This document shows positions 42,685 to 49,867 of a stretch of 64,000 nucleotides of DNA, piece after piece. The notes beneath the pieces were generated by a model that ran no database searches, was not told where the DNA came from, and saw only the letters and a list, made by a program, of their open reading frames with translations. Made by a program: the position numbers and the translations under genes. The stretch comes from Olivibacter jilunii (GTDB lineage Bacteria; Bacteroidota; Bacteroidia; Sphingobacteriales; Sphingobacteriaceae), in NCBI RefSeq assembly GCF_900607235.1, contig NZ_LR027860.1, positions 71,901 to 135,900 of the forward strand, given 5' to 3'. The first letter of the stretch is position 1; every line of letters begins with the position of its first letter.

Positions 42685-43149
42685 TTATACGATAGCTAAG
42701 ATTTGATAACTCCTCTTATTGAATGTAAGGCACTCCCCAACACGCTTTCCTAACATCGTCTGTCCAAAAGGAGATACAGGAGAGATAACAAAAAAGCTAT
42801 AGGGTGAAAGTTCAACTGTCCCAAGGGCAATTGCCAAAAAAAATAAGCCATCATTGGTTTGCACTAAACTTCCCAATTGAACAATATCACTCGCTAACGC
42901 AACAGAAACACCATCAAGTTGATATTTTAACCGGTTTGCTTCTGCCAATTGACGTTCATTTCTATTGATTTCTTGTTGCATCATTTCGCGCGTAGTTTCG
43001 TATTTATCTCCCGCGCTACTTTTTGTATCATCCGTTGCTGCATCTTTTGCATAGCAAATCCCTTGCTCTGCATGATCAATACGCTCGTTCACGATCTCAT
43101 GGCAACGTTTATACAGCTTAGTTTTTAATTCATTCAATTCTTTATTCAT
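42685..43149 (-). CDS. GreA/GreB-family transcript cleavage factor-like protein
   Basis: A 154-aa protein with the Gre layout. Residues 1-80 form an antiparallel coiled coil (ELNELKTKLYKRCHEIVNER, then EINRNERQLAEANRLKYQL). The C-terminal FKBP-like domain reads DIVQLGSLVQTNDGLFFLAI and ISPVSPFGQTMLGKRVGE. The acidic tip that GreA inserts into the RNA polymerase channel is not obvious, and the residues DAATDDTKSSAGDKYETT would be the tip region. It may act on RNA polymerase or be a Gre-like regulator. It is a single gene. Confidence 0.8.
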   Translation of the reverse strand: MNKELNELKTKLYKRCHEIVNERIDHAEQGICYAKDAATDDTKSSAGDKYETTREMMQQEINRNERQLAEANRLKYQLDGVSVALASDIVQLGSLVQTNDGLFFLAIALGTVELSPYSFFVISPVSPFGQTMLGKRVGECLTFNKRSYQILAIV

Positions 43150-43405
43150 AGGAAGCTAATTTCGAAAAAATAATTGCTTCCTGATCCTTCTCTATTACAT
43201 AATTGTAAATCGGTAGGCTATCCATATCGGCCGTGTTATAGAGAACCATCATACCGTTTTAATAATTTCTAAAGTCAATCTTCCAGCTGAACGCATTGGA
43301 ATTCCATTAATAAAACACCTATAACCGTACAGGTCATCCCAACAAAACATTAGTTCCGAACTTTGGAAGCACCTACGTTTTCGGATCAACTGATAAAAAC
43401 CGCTG

Positions 43406-43789
43406 CTATAATGCGGAAATCGAGATCGTCCTCGTCTGGATATTGTTTGCCGCAAGAATATGGTTATATTCTTCCAATAAACTGATGTACTTGTCCTTCC
43501 AATAGTTTATCTTTTCACGCTCCTCATCTAAAAATCGCATATGGAACATCTTGCTATCATTAAAAACTTTCTGAAACTCCTCAGCAGAAAAAAGCTCAGG
43601 AAACTCATTCGAAAAATCATGTTTTAAAGCGCAGCCTATTTTGAAAATGATTTCAGGCTTAAATTTAGGCTGATTAAACCAATTGTAAATAGATCTTCTA
43701 TTTACTTTCATCAATCTCGACAATTCGCTGATACTATAGCCATTGCGACGGATGGTTCTTTCAATAATTTCACCGTAATGCTTTTCCAT
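43406..43789 (-). CDS. HTH DNA-binding protein with coiled-coil tail (paralogue B)
   Basis: From the ATG read at 43789-43787 (MEKHYGEIIERTIRRNGYSI) the protein is 127 aa. It shares the helix-turn-helix (SELSRLMKVNRRSIYNWFNQ) and the tail (EKINYWKDKYISLLEEYNHI) with the protein at 36793-37197, differing mainly around residues 75-95. The upstream DNA also matches (palindrome 43877-43892 and TTTTCCTCTAGTT). The two likely derive from a recent duplication within this region. Confidence 0.8.
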   Translation of the reverse strand: MEKHYGEIIERTIRRNGYSISELSRLMKVNRRSIYNWFNQPKFKPEIIFKIGCALKHDFSNEFPELFSAEEFQKVFNDSKMFHMRFLDEEREKINYWKDKYISLLEEYNHILAANNIQTRTISISAL

Positions 43790-43876
43790 ATTTTTAATTT
43801 TAAGCGGTAAAAACAATTTCTATACAAAGAAAGGCGACAAATCCGTGATTAACTAGAGGAAAACCCTTCAAAAAAC

Positions 43877-43892
43877 ACAGGAAATACCCTGT
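43877..43892. promoter_or_regulatory. Operator-like palindrome, copy 2
   Basis: ACAGG-AAATAC-CCTGT is a perfect 5-bp-arm palindrome, 88 bases upstream of the paralogue B start. It matches the site at 36703-36718, and the block AACTAGAGGAAAA (43851-43863) is the reverse complement of the block at 36732-36744. Relative to the genes the core AAATAC is inverted, which a symmetric operator would tolerate. Confidence 0.5.
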
Positions 43893-44066
43893 ATTTTAGA
43901 ATAAATCATAAAATAAAGGCAACAAACAAACAGAAAAGATAAAAATATATTAACAATAACTTAATTTCGATAAACAAAACGCAATACTGATAAACCCAAA
44001 AGAGCTTACTGTAGAAAAGCAATGGCAAACCGGCTGGGTAGCAAAAAAAATAAAGCCGGTTATTCT

Positions 44067-44933
44067 TCAAAACTGCTTTCTAAACTCCTCAGGCGTTAAT
44101 CCGACATATTTTTTAAAGAACTTGGTGAAATAGGAAGGATCGTTGAAATTTAATTCGTACGCAATAGCGGAAATCGGGAGTTCCAAATTAACAAGTAAAC
44201 GTTTTGCTTCCAATACAATACGATTTCTAATTAATTCACCCGCTGATATACCCAACATATCTGAACAAAGTGCATTTAGGTAATTGGGCGTTACATATAA
44301 AAGTGCCGCATATTCTTTCGGCAATCGCAAAGTTTGAAAGTTCTGATCTATTAACCGCTGAAAATTCCGAATGACTGTTTGATTAACCAAAGAACTACCA
44401 TGGCTTTTCCCTATATGGGAGGCACCAATACATAGAAATAGTTCTAATGCTTTCACGCGTAAAGCATCTAGATTCATTGGATTAATAGTTTCCCGAAGAC
44501 TAATCATTTCTTCAAAAATCTTTTCAATCTTTCCTTGAAGCGATAAGGGAATATCCAAGACCGAATCCTTAGCTATTCCATTAAAAAAAGTAAAATCGTT
44601 AAGGTAATCCGACCGCATTAAAAACGACTGGAAAAAGGAGGTGGAAAAATTCAGTACATATCCTTCTATCTCGCCTTCAAAATTCCAGTGATGCACTTGA
44701 CCCGGCACCATAAAATAAATCTGAAAAGGCTTTACCTGAAACTGTTCAAAATCGATTGTATGAATACCTTGTCCTTGTCTAAAATAACCTACATGAAAGA
44801 AAGCGTGTCGATGGGGAACCAACAACTTCTGATGTTCCAGGATGTAGGGAGCAAACGGCTTAACTAAAACATCATTCTGCGTAACCCCCAAACCAATAAT
44901 ATCATAAACAGGGAAAGCCTTCATATGTCTCAC
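44067..44933 (-). CDS. AraC-family transcriptional regulator
   Basis: A 288-aa AraC regulator. The N-terminal cupin-like sensor spans about 20-150 (HAFFHVGYFRQGQGIHTIDF, then QIYFMVPGQVHHWNFEGE). Two C-terminal HTH motifs follow at about 185-285 (LPKEYAALLYVTPNYLNALC, then LPISAIAYELNFNDPSYFTK). This arrangement is typical of Bacteroidota regulators that sense small ligands. It precedes the divergently unrelated DUF983 gene by 51 bases on the same strand; no target is obvious. Confidence 0.9.
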   Translation of the reverse strand: MRHMKAFPVYDIIGLGVTQNDVLVKPFAPYILEHQKLLVPHRHAFFHVGYFRQGQGIHTIDFEQFQVKPFQIYFMVPGQVHHWNFEGEIEGYVLNFSTSFFQSFLMRSDYLNDFTFFNGIAKDSVLDIPLSLQGKIEKIFEEMISLRETINPMNLDALRVKALELFLCIGASHIGKSHGSSLVNQTVIRNFQRLIDQNFQTLRLPKEYAALLYVTPNYLNALCSDMLGISAGELIRNRIVLEAKRLLVNLELPISAIAYELNFNDPSYFTKFFKKYVGLTPEEFRKQF

Positions 44934-44984
44934 AAAGGTATCGCTTATTCGTCAGTCATAATGCATAAATAATACTTCTACAAA

Positions 44985-45392
44985 TTATTTCTTCTGCTGT
45001 TGAACAAAATCGGGTATATAACGTAGTCCCGGGGTTAACCAGAACAGCAAGATGACACGCGAATATCGATAATTTAATGGCGAAAGCAAAAGCGCTGCTG
45101 CAAGTGCTGCACCTAAATACAGCCAGGGTGACTCCAAATTACCGGTTAGTAAATAGGTACCTACACAGGCGGCGATTAACTCGGCCACGTTCATGGCATA
45201 GCTCACAAACATAGCAACATAAAAATAACCGGGCTCGCGCTCAAACTTCAAACCGCAATGTGGACAGTTTTCATTCATTTTTTGAATTTTAAGCCCGTAA
45301 GCTTTCCCGGTAAACATGGCGCCTGTACGACAACGTGGACATTTCGCTTCTAGCGCAGCGCTCCACTCACTGATTTCTTTCGAATTTTCCAT
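44985..45392 (-). CDS. DUF983 family membrane protein with zinc ribbon
   Basis: A 135-aa protein. The N-terminal zinc-ribbon has two CxxC pairs (CPRC near residue 19 and CPHC near 43). The family motif FEREPGYFYVAMFVSYAMNV follows, with two more hydrophobic helices (VGTYLLTGNLESPWLYLGA, LLLSPLNYRYSRVILLFWL). DUF983 proteins are small inner-membrane proteins found beside cytochrome oxidase genes in other groups; here it stands alone. Confidence 0.88.
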   Translation of the reverse strand: MENSKEISEWSAALEAKCPRCRTGAMFTGKAYGLKIQKMNENCPHCGLKFEREPGYFYVAMFVSYAMNVAELIAACVGTYLLTGNLESPWLYLGAALAAALLLSPLNYRYSRVILLFWLTPGLRYIPDFVQQQKK

Positions 45393-45994
45393 ATTTCTTT
45401 TTACAACCTGAGGGACATCTTTATCCTTTATTTGCCAAAACTAAACAACGCACTTTATAACCGGTGGTGTGATTTACGGAGCTAATGGTATAATTTACCG
45501 ATTCGATGGCATGATTTCTTGAAACCATAGGTGTTACGGCTCAAAATGAGGCAGACCAGAGCATACCAAATAAATAGAAGTAAAAAATATACCATTAGTT
45601 ATCAAATAAATAATATGATCTATATAAACTGTTTATACATAATACTAGCGAAGATTAGTTGACATTAATAAAATAATACATAAAGCTAGAAGCTGCATAA
45701 TCACCTATTTAGAGAACACATGGCTTAACGCGCATTAGAGAATCTCCTCTTCCTGGCATTTTTTTGTAAAGACTAGAAGAACATCTATATTAAAAGTTTA
45801 TAAAACAACATAAAATAACTGATTTTAAACAATTTATAATGTTTTGTAACAAAGAAAAAGCTTTTATTGTACCGACTGTCTTTTTATTAAACTGGCCGGA
45901 TTGAACCTCCATTCGAACGACGTCTTCTAATTGGTCTCCATTTTATCGTATTTCATTTGGATAAATTTTACCTTTATGAATAAAATCAAAAACT
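45393..45994. other. AT-rich gene-free stretch
   Basis: About 600 bases with no gene, repeat or hairpin that stands out. It must hold the promoters of the DUF983 and tam genes. TACCTTTA at 45969-45976 is a weak -7-type element for tam, without a good -33 box. Confidence 0.5.
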
Positions 45995-46762
45995 ATGGCA
46001 TGGAATCCGGCTCTCTATAACAGGTTTAAAAAGGAAAGGTATGCACCTTTTTATGATCTTTTAGCACTCATTAATTCAAAGCAGGGAATGACCGTTCTTG
46101 ATTTAGGATGCGGCACCGGTGAATTAACCAAAATGCTTTCTGAAGAACTCCAAAACGCTGAAAGCGTATTAGGAATAGATTCATCGTCAGAAATGCTGGA
46201 AGAATCTAAACACTACCAAAACGAACGTGTTTCTTTTGAGCGAAAGACAATCGAAGAACAACTAAACGAACCAAGTCAATGGGACCTAGTGTTTTCCAAC
46301 GCGGCAATCCAATGGATTGACGATCACGCCCGTTTAATACCGAAAATGATTTCTATTCTGAAATCCGATGGACAGCTGGCTATTCAAATGCCTTCTCAAA
46401 AGGAGAATGTGCTGAATCAAATGTTATTGGATATGGTTCAGGAAGAGCCGTTTTCAAGCGCATTAAAGGGATGGAAAAAGATCTCTCCTATATTGAGTAT
46501 AGATGAATATGCCCAAATCTTATTCGAAAATGGTTGTAAAGAAATGAATATTATTCAGAAAGTTTATCCTTTAATAGTCCACAACAGCAATGAGCTCCTC
46601 GAATTCATCTCAGGATCTGCATTAATACCTTATTTCGAACGTTTTACTGACGATATCAAAACCTTATTTATCCAAGAGTATCAAAGACGTGTACAGCAGA
46701 GATTTTCCGCCTCCCCTATCTTATATGCATTTAAAAGAATACTGATTAAAGGTGATTTTTGA
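45995..46762 (+). CDS. tam: Trans-aconitate 2-methyltransferase-like SAM methyltransferase
   Basis: A 255-aa class I methyltransferase. The start MAWNPALYNRFKKERYAPFY resembles the Tam signature (WNPxLYxxFxxER). The SAM-binding motif LDLGCGTGELT is at about 36-46, with acidic GIDSSSEM afterwards and the family's FSNAAIQWIDDH in motif IV. The middle IQMPSQKENVLNQMLLDM is also Tam-like. It methylates trans-aconitate or a similar small acid in the cytoplasm. It is a single gene that ends 58 bases before the convergent CBS gene. Confidence 0.85.
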   Translation: MAWNPALYNRFKKERYAPFYDLLALINSKQGMTVLDLGCGTGELTKMLSEELQNAESVLGIDSSSEMLEESKHYQNERVSFERKTIEEQLNEPSQWDLVFSNAAIQWIDDHARLIPKMISILKSDGQLAIQMPSQKENVLNQMLLDMVQEEPFSSALKGWKKISPILSIDEYAQILFENGCKEMNIIQKVYPLIVHNSNELLEFISGSALIPYFERFTDDIKTLFIQEYQRRVQQRFSASPILYAFKRILIKGDF

Positions 46763-46820
46763 GTCATTTAGTGAGTTTTCATTAGTTGGCCTACTTAGCT
46801 TTTTTATTCTAATTCTTTTC

Positions 46821-47249
46821 TTAACTATTAATGTAACTCTCCAAGTGGCTGATAGTTTGCTTCTGATCTTCAATAATATATTTAACAAGATCGCCTATCG
46901 ATATAATCCCTATCAAGTTACCGTTTTCTACTATCGGCAGGTGCCTGAAGTGCCGATCAGTCATAAGCTGCATGCAATGATCAATGGAATGATTCGGTCC
47001 AACGGTATGTGGATTTGATGTCATTACCTCATGAATGGCAGTATTTGCGGAGGCCCTGCCTTTGAGAATAATTTTTCGGGCGTAATCCCTTTCCGTAAAG
47101 ATACCGAGTAACACACCTTGATCAACGACCAACAATGCGCTAATGTTTTTTTCCATCATAATTCGTAAAGCCCCCAAAACGGAATCATTGGGAGATACCG
47201 ACACGATGGATTTAGCCTTATTTTCAAGAATATACTTAACTGTTTTCAT
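46821..47249 (-). CDS. CBS-pair protein
   Basis: The start at 47249 (MKTVKYILENKAKSIVSVS) gives 142 aa, almost entirely two CBS repeats: one at about 8-65 (SVLGALRIMMEKNISALLVV, GIFTERDYARKIIL) and the second at about 75-130 (HSIDHCMQLMTDRHFRHLPI, IGIISIGDLVKYII). A longer frame to 47303 adds an unconserved segment. CBS pairs bind adenine nucleotides and sense energy state. No enzyme domain is attached, so it probably works through a partner protein. Confidence 0.88.
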   Translation of the reverse strand: MKTVKYILENKAKSIVSVSPNDSVLGALRIMMEKNISALLVVDQGVLLGIFTERDYARKIILKGRASANTAIHEVMTSNPHTVGPNHSIDHCMQLMTDRHFRHLPIVENGNLIGIISIGDLVKYIIEDQKQTISHLESYINS

Positions 47250-47424
47250 AACGTAACTTAGTTTTGTAATTGGCAAACAAAAAGTATGGGGCTTGATAAG
47301 CAAAGGATCGGCTAAGGCAATATAGCAACATGCATAATTACCATAAAATTAATACTTTTAATGAAAAAAGTCAACTAATTCTACAGCTCCTGTGTCGGCG
47401 ATTCGTAGCGATTTCCATATTTGC

Positions 47425-48204
47425 TTACGGTAGATCACGCAATTCTATCCAAACCGGGGCATGATCGCTTGTTTTTTCCCACCCACGCACATAACGATCC
47501 ACTCCGGCTGCAACCAGTCTTTCAACCAGTTGTGGGCTGAGCAAAAAGTGATCAATACGTAAGCCGGCGTCGCGGCCATATGCATTACGGAAATAATCCC
47601 AAAAAGTGTAAATCCGCTCGTTGGGATATAATTGTCGAATTGCATCCGTCCATCCTTGCGTCATTAAATCGGAGAAAGCCATACGCACCTCCGGCCGAAA
47701 TAATGCATCGTCTACCCAACGTTCCGGTTTGTATACATCGAGTTCGGTGGGGATCACATTATAGTCGCCCGTTAATATCACAGGAATATTCTTATTCAAT
47801 AACTCCTGTGCGTGATTGGCTAAACGCTGAAGCCACTTGAGCTTATAGTCAAACTTAGGTCCGGGAACCGGATTACCGTTTGGCAAATAGAGACATCCTA
47901 TATGAATGTTATTGATACTTGCTTCGATATATCGGCTATGTGTATCCTCCGGATCTCCCGGAAGTACACGTCCAAACTCTATTATATCTAGATGTCGAGC
48001 GAGGATGGCCACGCCATTCCAGCTTTTCTGGCCATGCCATATAACATTATAACCAGCTTCTCGGATTGCCTGTTCGGGAAATTTTTCCTGAGGGGCTTTT
48101 AACTCCTGCAAGCAAACGACATCGGGCTTCGCCTCTTCCAACCAACGAAGCAATACGGGCAATCGGCCATTAACACCATTTACATTGTATGTAGCTATTT
48201 TCAT
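47425..48204 (-). CDS. xthA: Exodeoxyribonuclease III
   Basis: A 259-aa endonuclease/exonuclease/phosphatase-fold enzyme. Motifs of the XthA family are present in order: MKIATYNVNGVNGRL, CLQELKA (metal-binding Glu), YLPNGNPV, the GDYNVIPTELDVYKP segment, GLRIDHFLLS, and SDHAPVW with the catalytic Asp-His. It removes 3' blocks and nicks abasic sites in DNA repair. It is a single cytoplasmic enzyme without an operon partner. A terminator at 48242-48266 separates it from the upstream tpx gene. Confidence 0.95.
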   Translation of the reverse strand: MKIATYNVNGVNGRLPVLLRWLEEAKPDVVCLQELKAPQEKFPEQAIREAGYNVIWHGQKSWNGVAILARHLDIIEFGRVLPGDPEDTHSRYIEASINNIHIGCLYLPNGNPVPGPKFDYKLKWLQRLANHAQELLNKNIPVILTGDYNVIPTELDVYKPERWVDDALFRPEVRMAFSDLMTQGWTDAIRQLYPNERIYTFWDYFRNAYGRDAGLRIDHFLLSPQLVERLVAAGVDRYVRGWEKTSDHAPVWIELRDLP

Positions 48205-48241
48205 CTTTGTATTTTTAAGCCTCTTTTATTTTTAACGTAAT

Positions 48242-48266
48242 AAGCCGGTTAACAAGTAACCGGCTT
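48242..48266 (-). terminator. Terminator of the thiol peroxidase gene
   Basis: GCCGGTTA (48244-48251) pairs with TAACCGGC (48257-48264) around ACAAG. It lies 42 bases after the stop of the minus-strand tpx gene, upstream of xthA. Confidence 0.7.
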
Positions 48267-48307
48267 TCACTTTAAATTCACTTTTATTGGACCCAGTAAA
48301 TCCTATG

Positions 48308-48910
48308 TTATTGGATAACTTTCAAAGCGGCCTGATAATTTGGTTCTTGAGCAATTTCGGGCACCTGTTCTTCATAAATGATTTTGCCCTGAGGATCAAT
48401 TACTACTACGGCGCGACTTAGTAAACCTCTCATTTGGCTGTCTGCAATTTCAACACCGTACTCCTCACCGAAATTTGAACGGAAATCGGACAACATAACA
48501 ACATTTTTTATCCCCTCGGCCCCGCAAAACTGTGCTTGAGCAAAAGGTAAATCTTTAGATATACATAACACGGTCGTGTTGGGTAGATTAGCTGCGTCTT
48601 CGTTAAATTTACGTACAGACGCTGCACAAACACCGGTATTAACGCTGGGAAAAATATTGAGGATTACGTATTTTCCTTTGAAGTCGTCCAGCGTCTTTTC
48701 AGATAAGTCAATAGCGGTCAGCCTGAAGTTTTTTGCTTCGCTCCCAACGGAAGGTAATGTACCAACCGTATGTACGGCATTGCCCTTTAATGTAATAGAT
48801 GTCATTTTTGTTATTTTATTTAATTGTTGATTTATAGTCGATGGTGACTGAGCATAGCTCTCCCCATATAAAGTAAAAATAAAACAAAAGAGCATTAAAT
48901 ATTTCATCAT
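48308..48910 (-). CDS. tpx: Thiol peroxidase with N-terminal signal peptide
   Basis: The core (MTSITLKGNAVHTVGTLPSV, about 166 aa) is a typical Tpx with peroxidatic Cys in NTGVCAASVR, resolving Cys in AQAQFCGAEG, and the catalytic PSVNT arrangement. Ahead of it the frame is open for a further 35 residues that read as a signal peptide (MMKYLMLFCFIFTLYGESYA, then QSPSTINQQLN) from an ATG at 48910. If used, the enzyme is periplasmic; starting at 48805 it would be cytoplasmic. Both starts have AT-rich leaders without strong Shine-Dalgarno sites. It reduces hydrogen and lipid peroxides using thioredoxin. Confidence 0.92.
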   Translation of the reverse strand: MMKYLMLFCFIFTLYGESYAQSPSTINQQLNKITKMTSITLKGNAVHTVGTLPSVGSEAKNFRLTAIDLSEKTLDDFKGKYVILNIFPSVNTGVCAASVRKFNEDAANLPNTTVLCISKDLPFAQAQFCGAEGIKNVVMLSDFRSNFGEEYGVEIADSQMRGLLSRAVVVIDPQGKIIYEEQVPEIAQEPNYQAALKVIQ

Positions 48911-49208
48911 ACTATTATTAAATACAAGCAAGTTAGCGGATTTGTTCGAATTCCTCATCGCTTTATTATTAACATGGCTATTATTTTACAAAAGAATGTA
49001 TGATGAGTCATTCGTACGAAGTGAAATAAATCGATATACTATTGGTTTGAAGGCAATTGCGCCGAATCAAAAATCTTGCTCACAAACACCAATAGCATTC
49101 ACCCCGGCAGGAAGATGATGATGACAATTGTTATGGGAGACCTTTTTTAAACTTCTTTATGCATTCTATGGCACAATGATTATTTTGCCGGTTGCAAATA
49201 AAAAAGCT

Positions 49209-49781
49209 ATGTATGACACCTTAAGAATATTTTTTCATAAACTAATACCTAAATTAGATGATGAAACCTGGAATAGTTTTGTTAGCCTTCAACAAGTCAA
49301 ACACTACAAGAAGGGCGACATAATCAGTGAAGAAGGAAAAACAAACAACATTGTATCTTTTATTCAAAAAGGAGCAGTAATGGTTTATAACCATCTGGAT
49401 AATAAAAAATGTGTTTATAATTTCTTCTTCGAAAATGAGTACACAGGCGACTATGAAAGTTTTCTGACACGTAAACCCGCTCTATATGGTATCGAGGCAG
49501 TTGAAGACTGTATTTTGTTTCAATTACACTACAACGGTTTACAGTTAATGTATGAGAAGCATCCGGTGTTTGAACGAGCGGGTCGACTAATTGCCGAAGC
49601 TCAATTTTTGAGACTGACAACAAGAAACGCGTCTTTATTAGCTGAAAAGCCTGAAGAACGTTATCTAAACCTTATTAAAGCGAAGCCGCAGGTTATACAA
49701 CGCATACCTCAATACCACATTGCATCTTACCTAGGCATTACACCGGAAGCCCTGAGTAGGATTCGGAAGCGGATAATGTGA
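49209..49781 (+). CDS. Crp/Fnr-family transcriptional regulator
   Basis: From the ATG at 49209 (MYDTLRIFFHKLIPKLDDET) the protein is 190 aa; a longer frame to 49128 has an unlikely hydrophobic lead. The cyclic-nucleotide-binding-like beta barrel covers about 20-115 (KGDIISEEGKTNNIVSFIQK). The C-terminal part (QVIQRIPQYHIASYLGITPE, then ALSRIRKRIM) is a winged helix of the Bacteroidota Crp-like type. There is no heme or Fe-S cysteine pattern. Such proteins act as global or ligand regulators. It precedes the TonB-dependent receptor by 86 bases and may control it. Confidence 0.85.
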   Translation: MYDTLRIFFHKLIPKLDDETWNSFVSLQQVKHYKKGDIISEEGKTNNIVSFIQKGAVMVYNHLDNKKCVYNFFFENEYTGDYESFLTRKPALYGIEAVEDCILFQLHYNGLQLMYEKHPVFERAGRLIAEAQFLRLTTRNASLLAEKPEERYLNLIKAKPQVIQRIPQYHIASYLGITPEALSRIRKRIM

Positions 49782-49837
49782 AAACTACGCACTATAAGCA
49801 ATCGTTTATTGACTTCGATCAACAAAAAGATCCGAAA

Positions 49838-49865
49838 ATGCCATTTTTTTTGTAAAAAAAGGCAT
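49838..49865 (+). promoter_or_regulatory. Hairpin covering the ribosome-binding region of the TonB-dependent receptor
   Basis: ATGCCATTTTTTTT (49838-49851) can pair with AAAAAAAGGCAT (49854-49865) with a two-base turn. It lies 2 bases upstream of the start codon at 49868. The AAGG nearest the start, the only Shine-Dalgarno-like sequence, is inside the stem, so translation could be controlled by hairpin melting. Confidence 0.5.
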
Positions 49866-49867
49866 AT

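Noticed and set aside
46752..47018. 88-codon + strand frame overlapping the CBS gene
   Set aside because: It is antisense to a clear CBS-domain gene and has no domain of its own.
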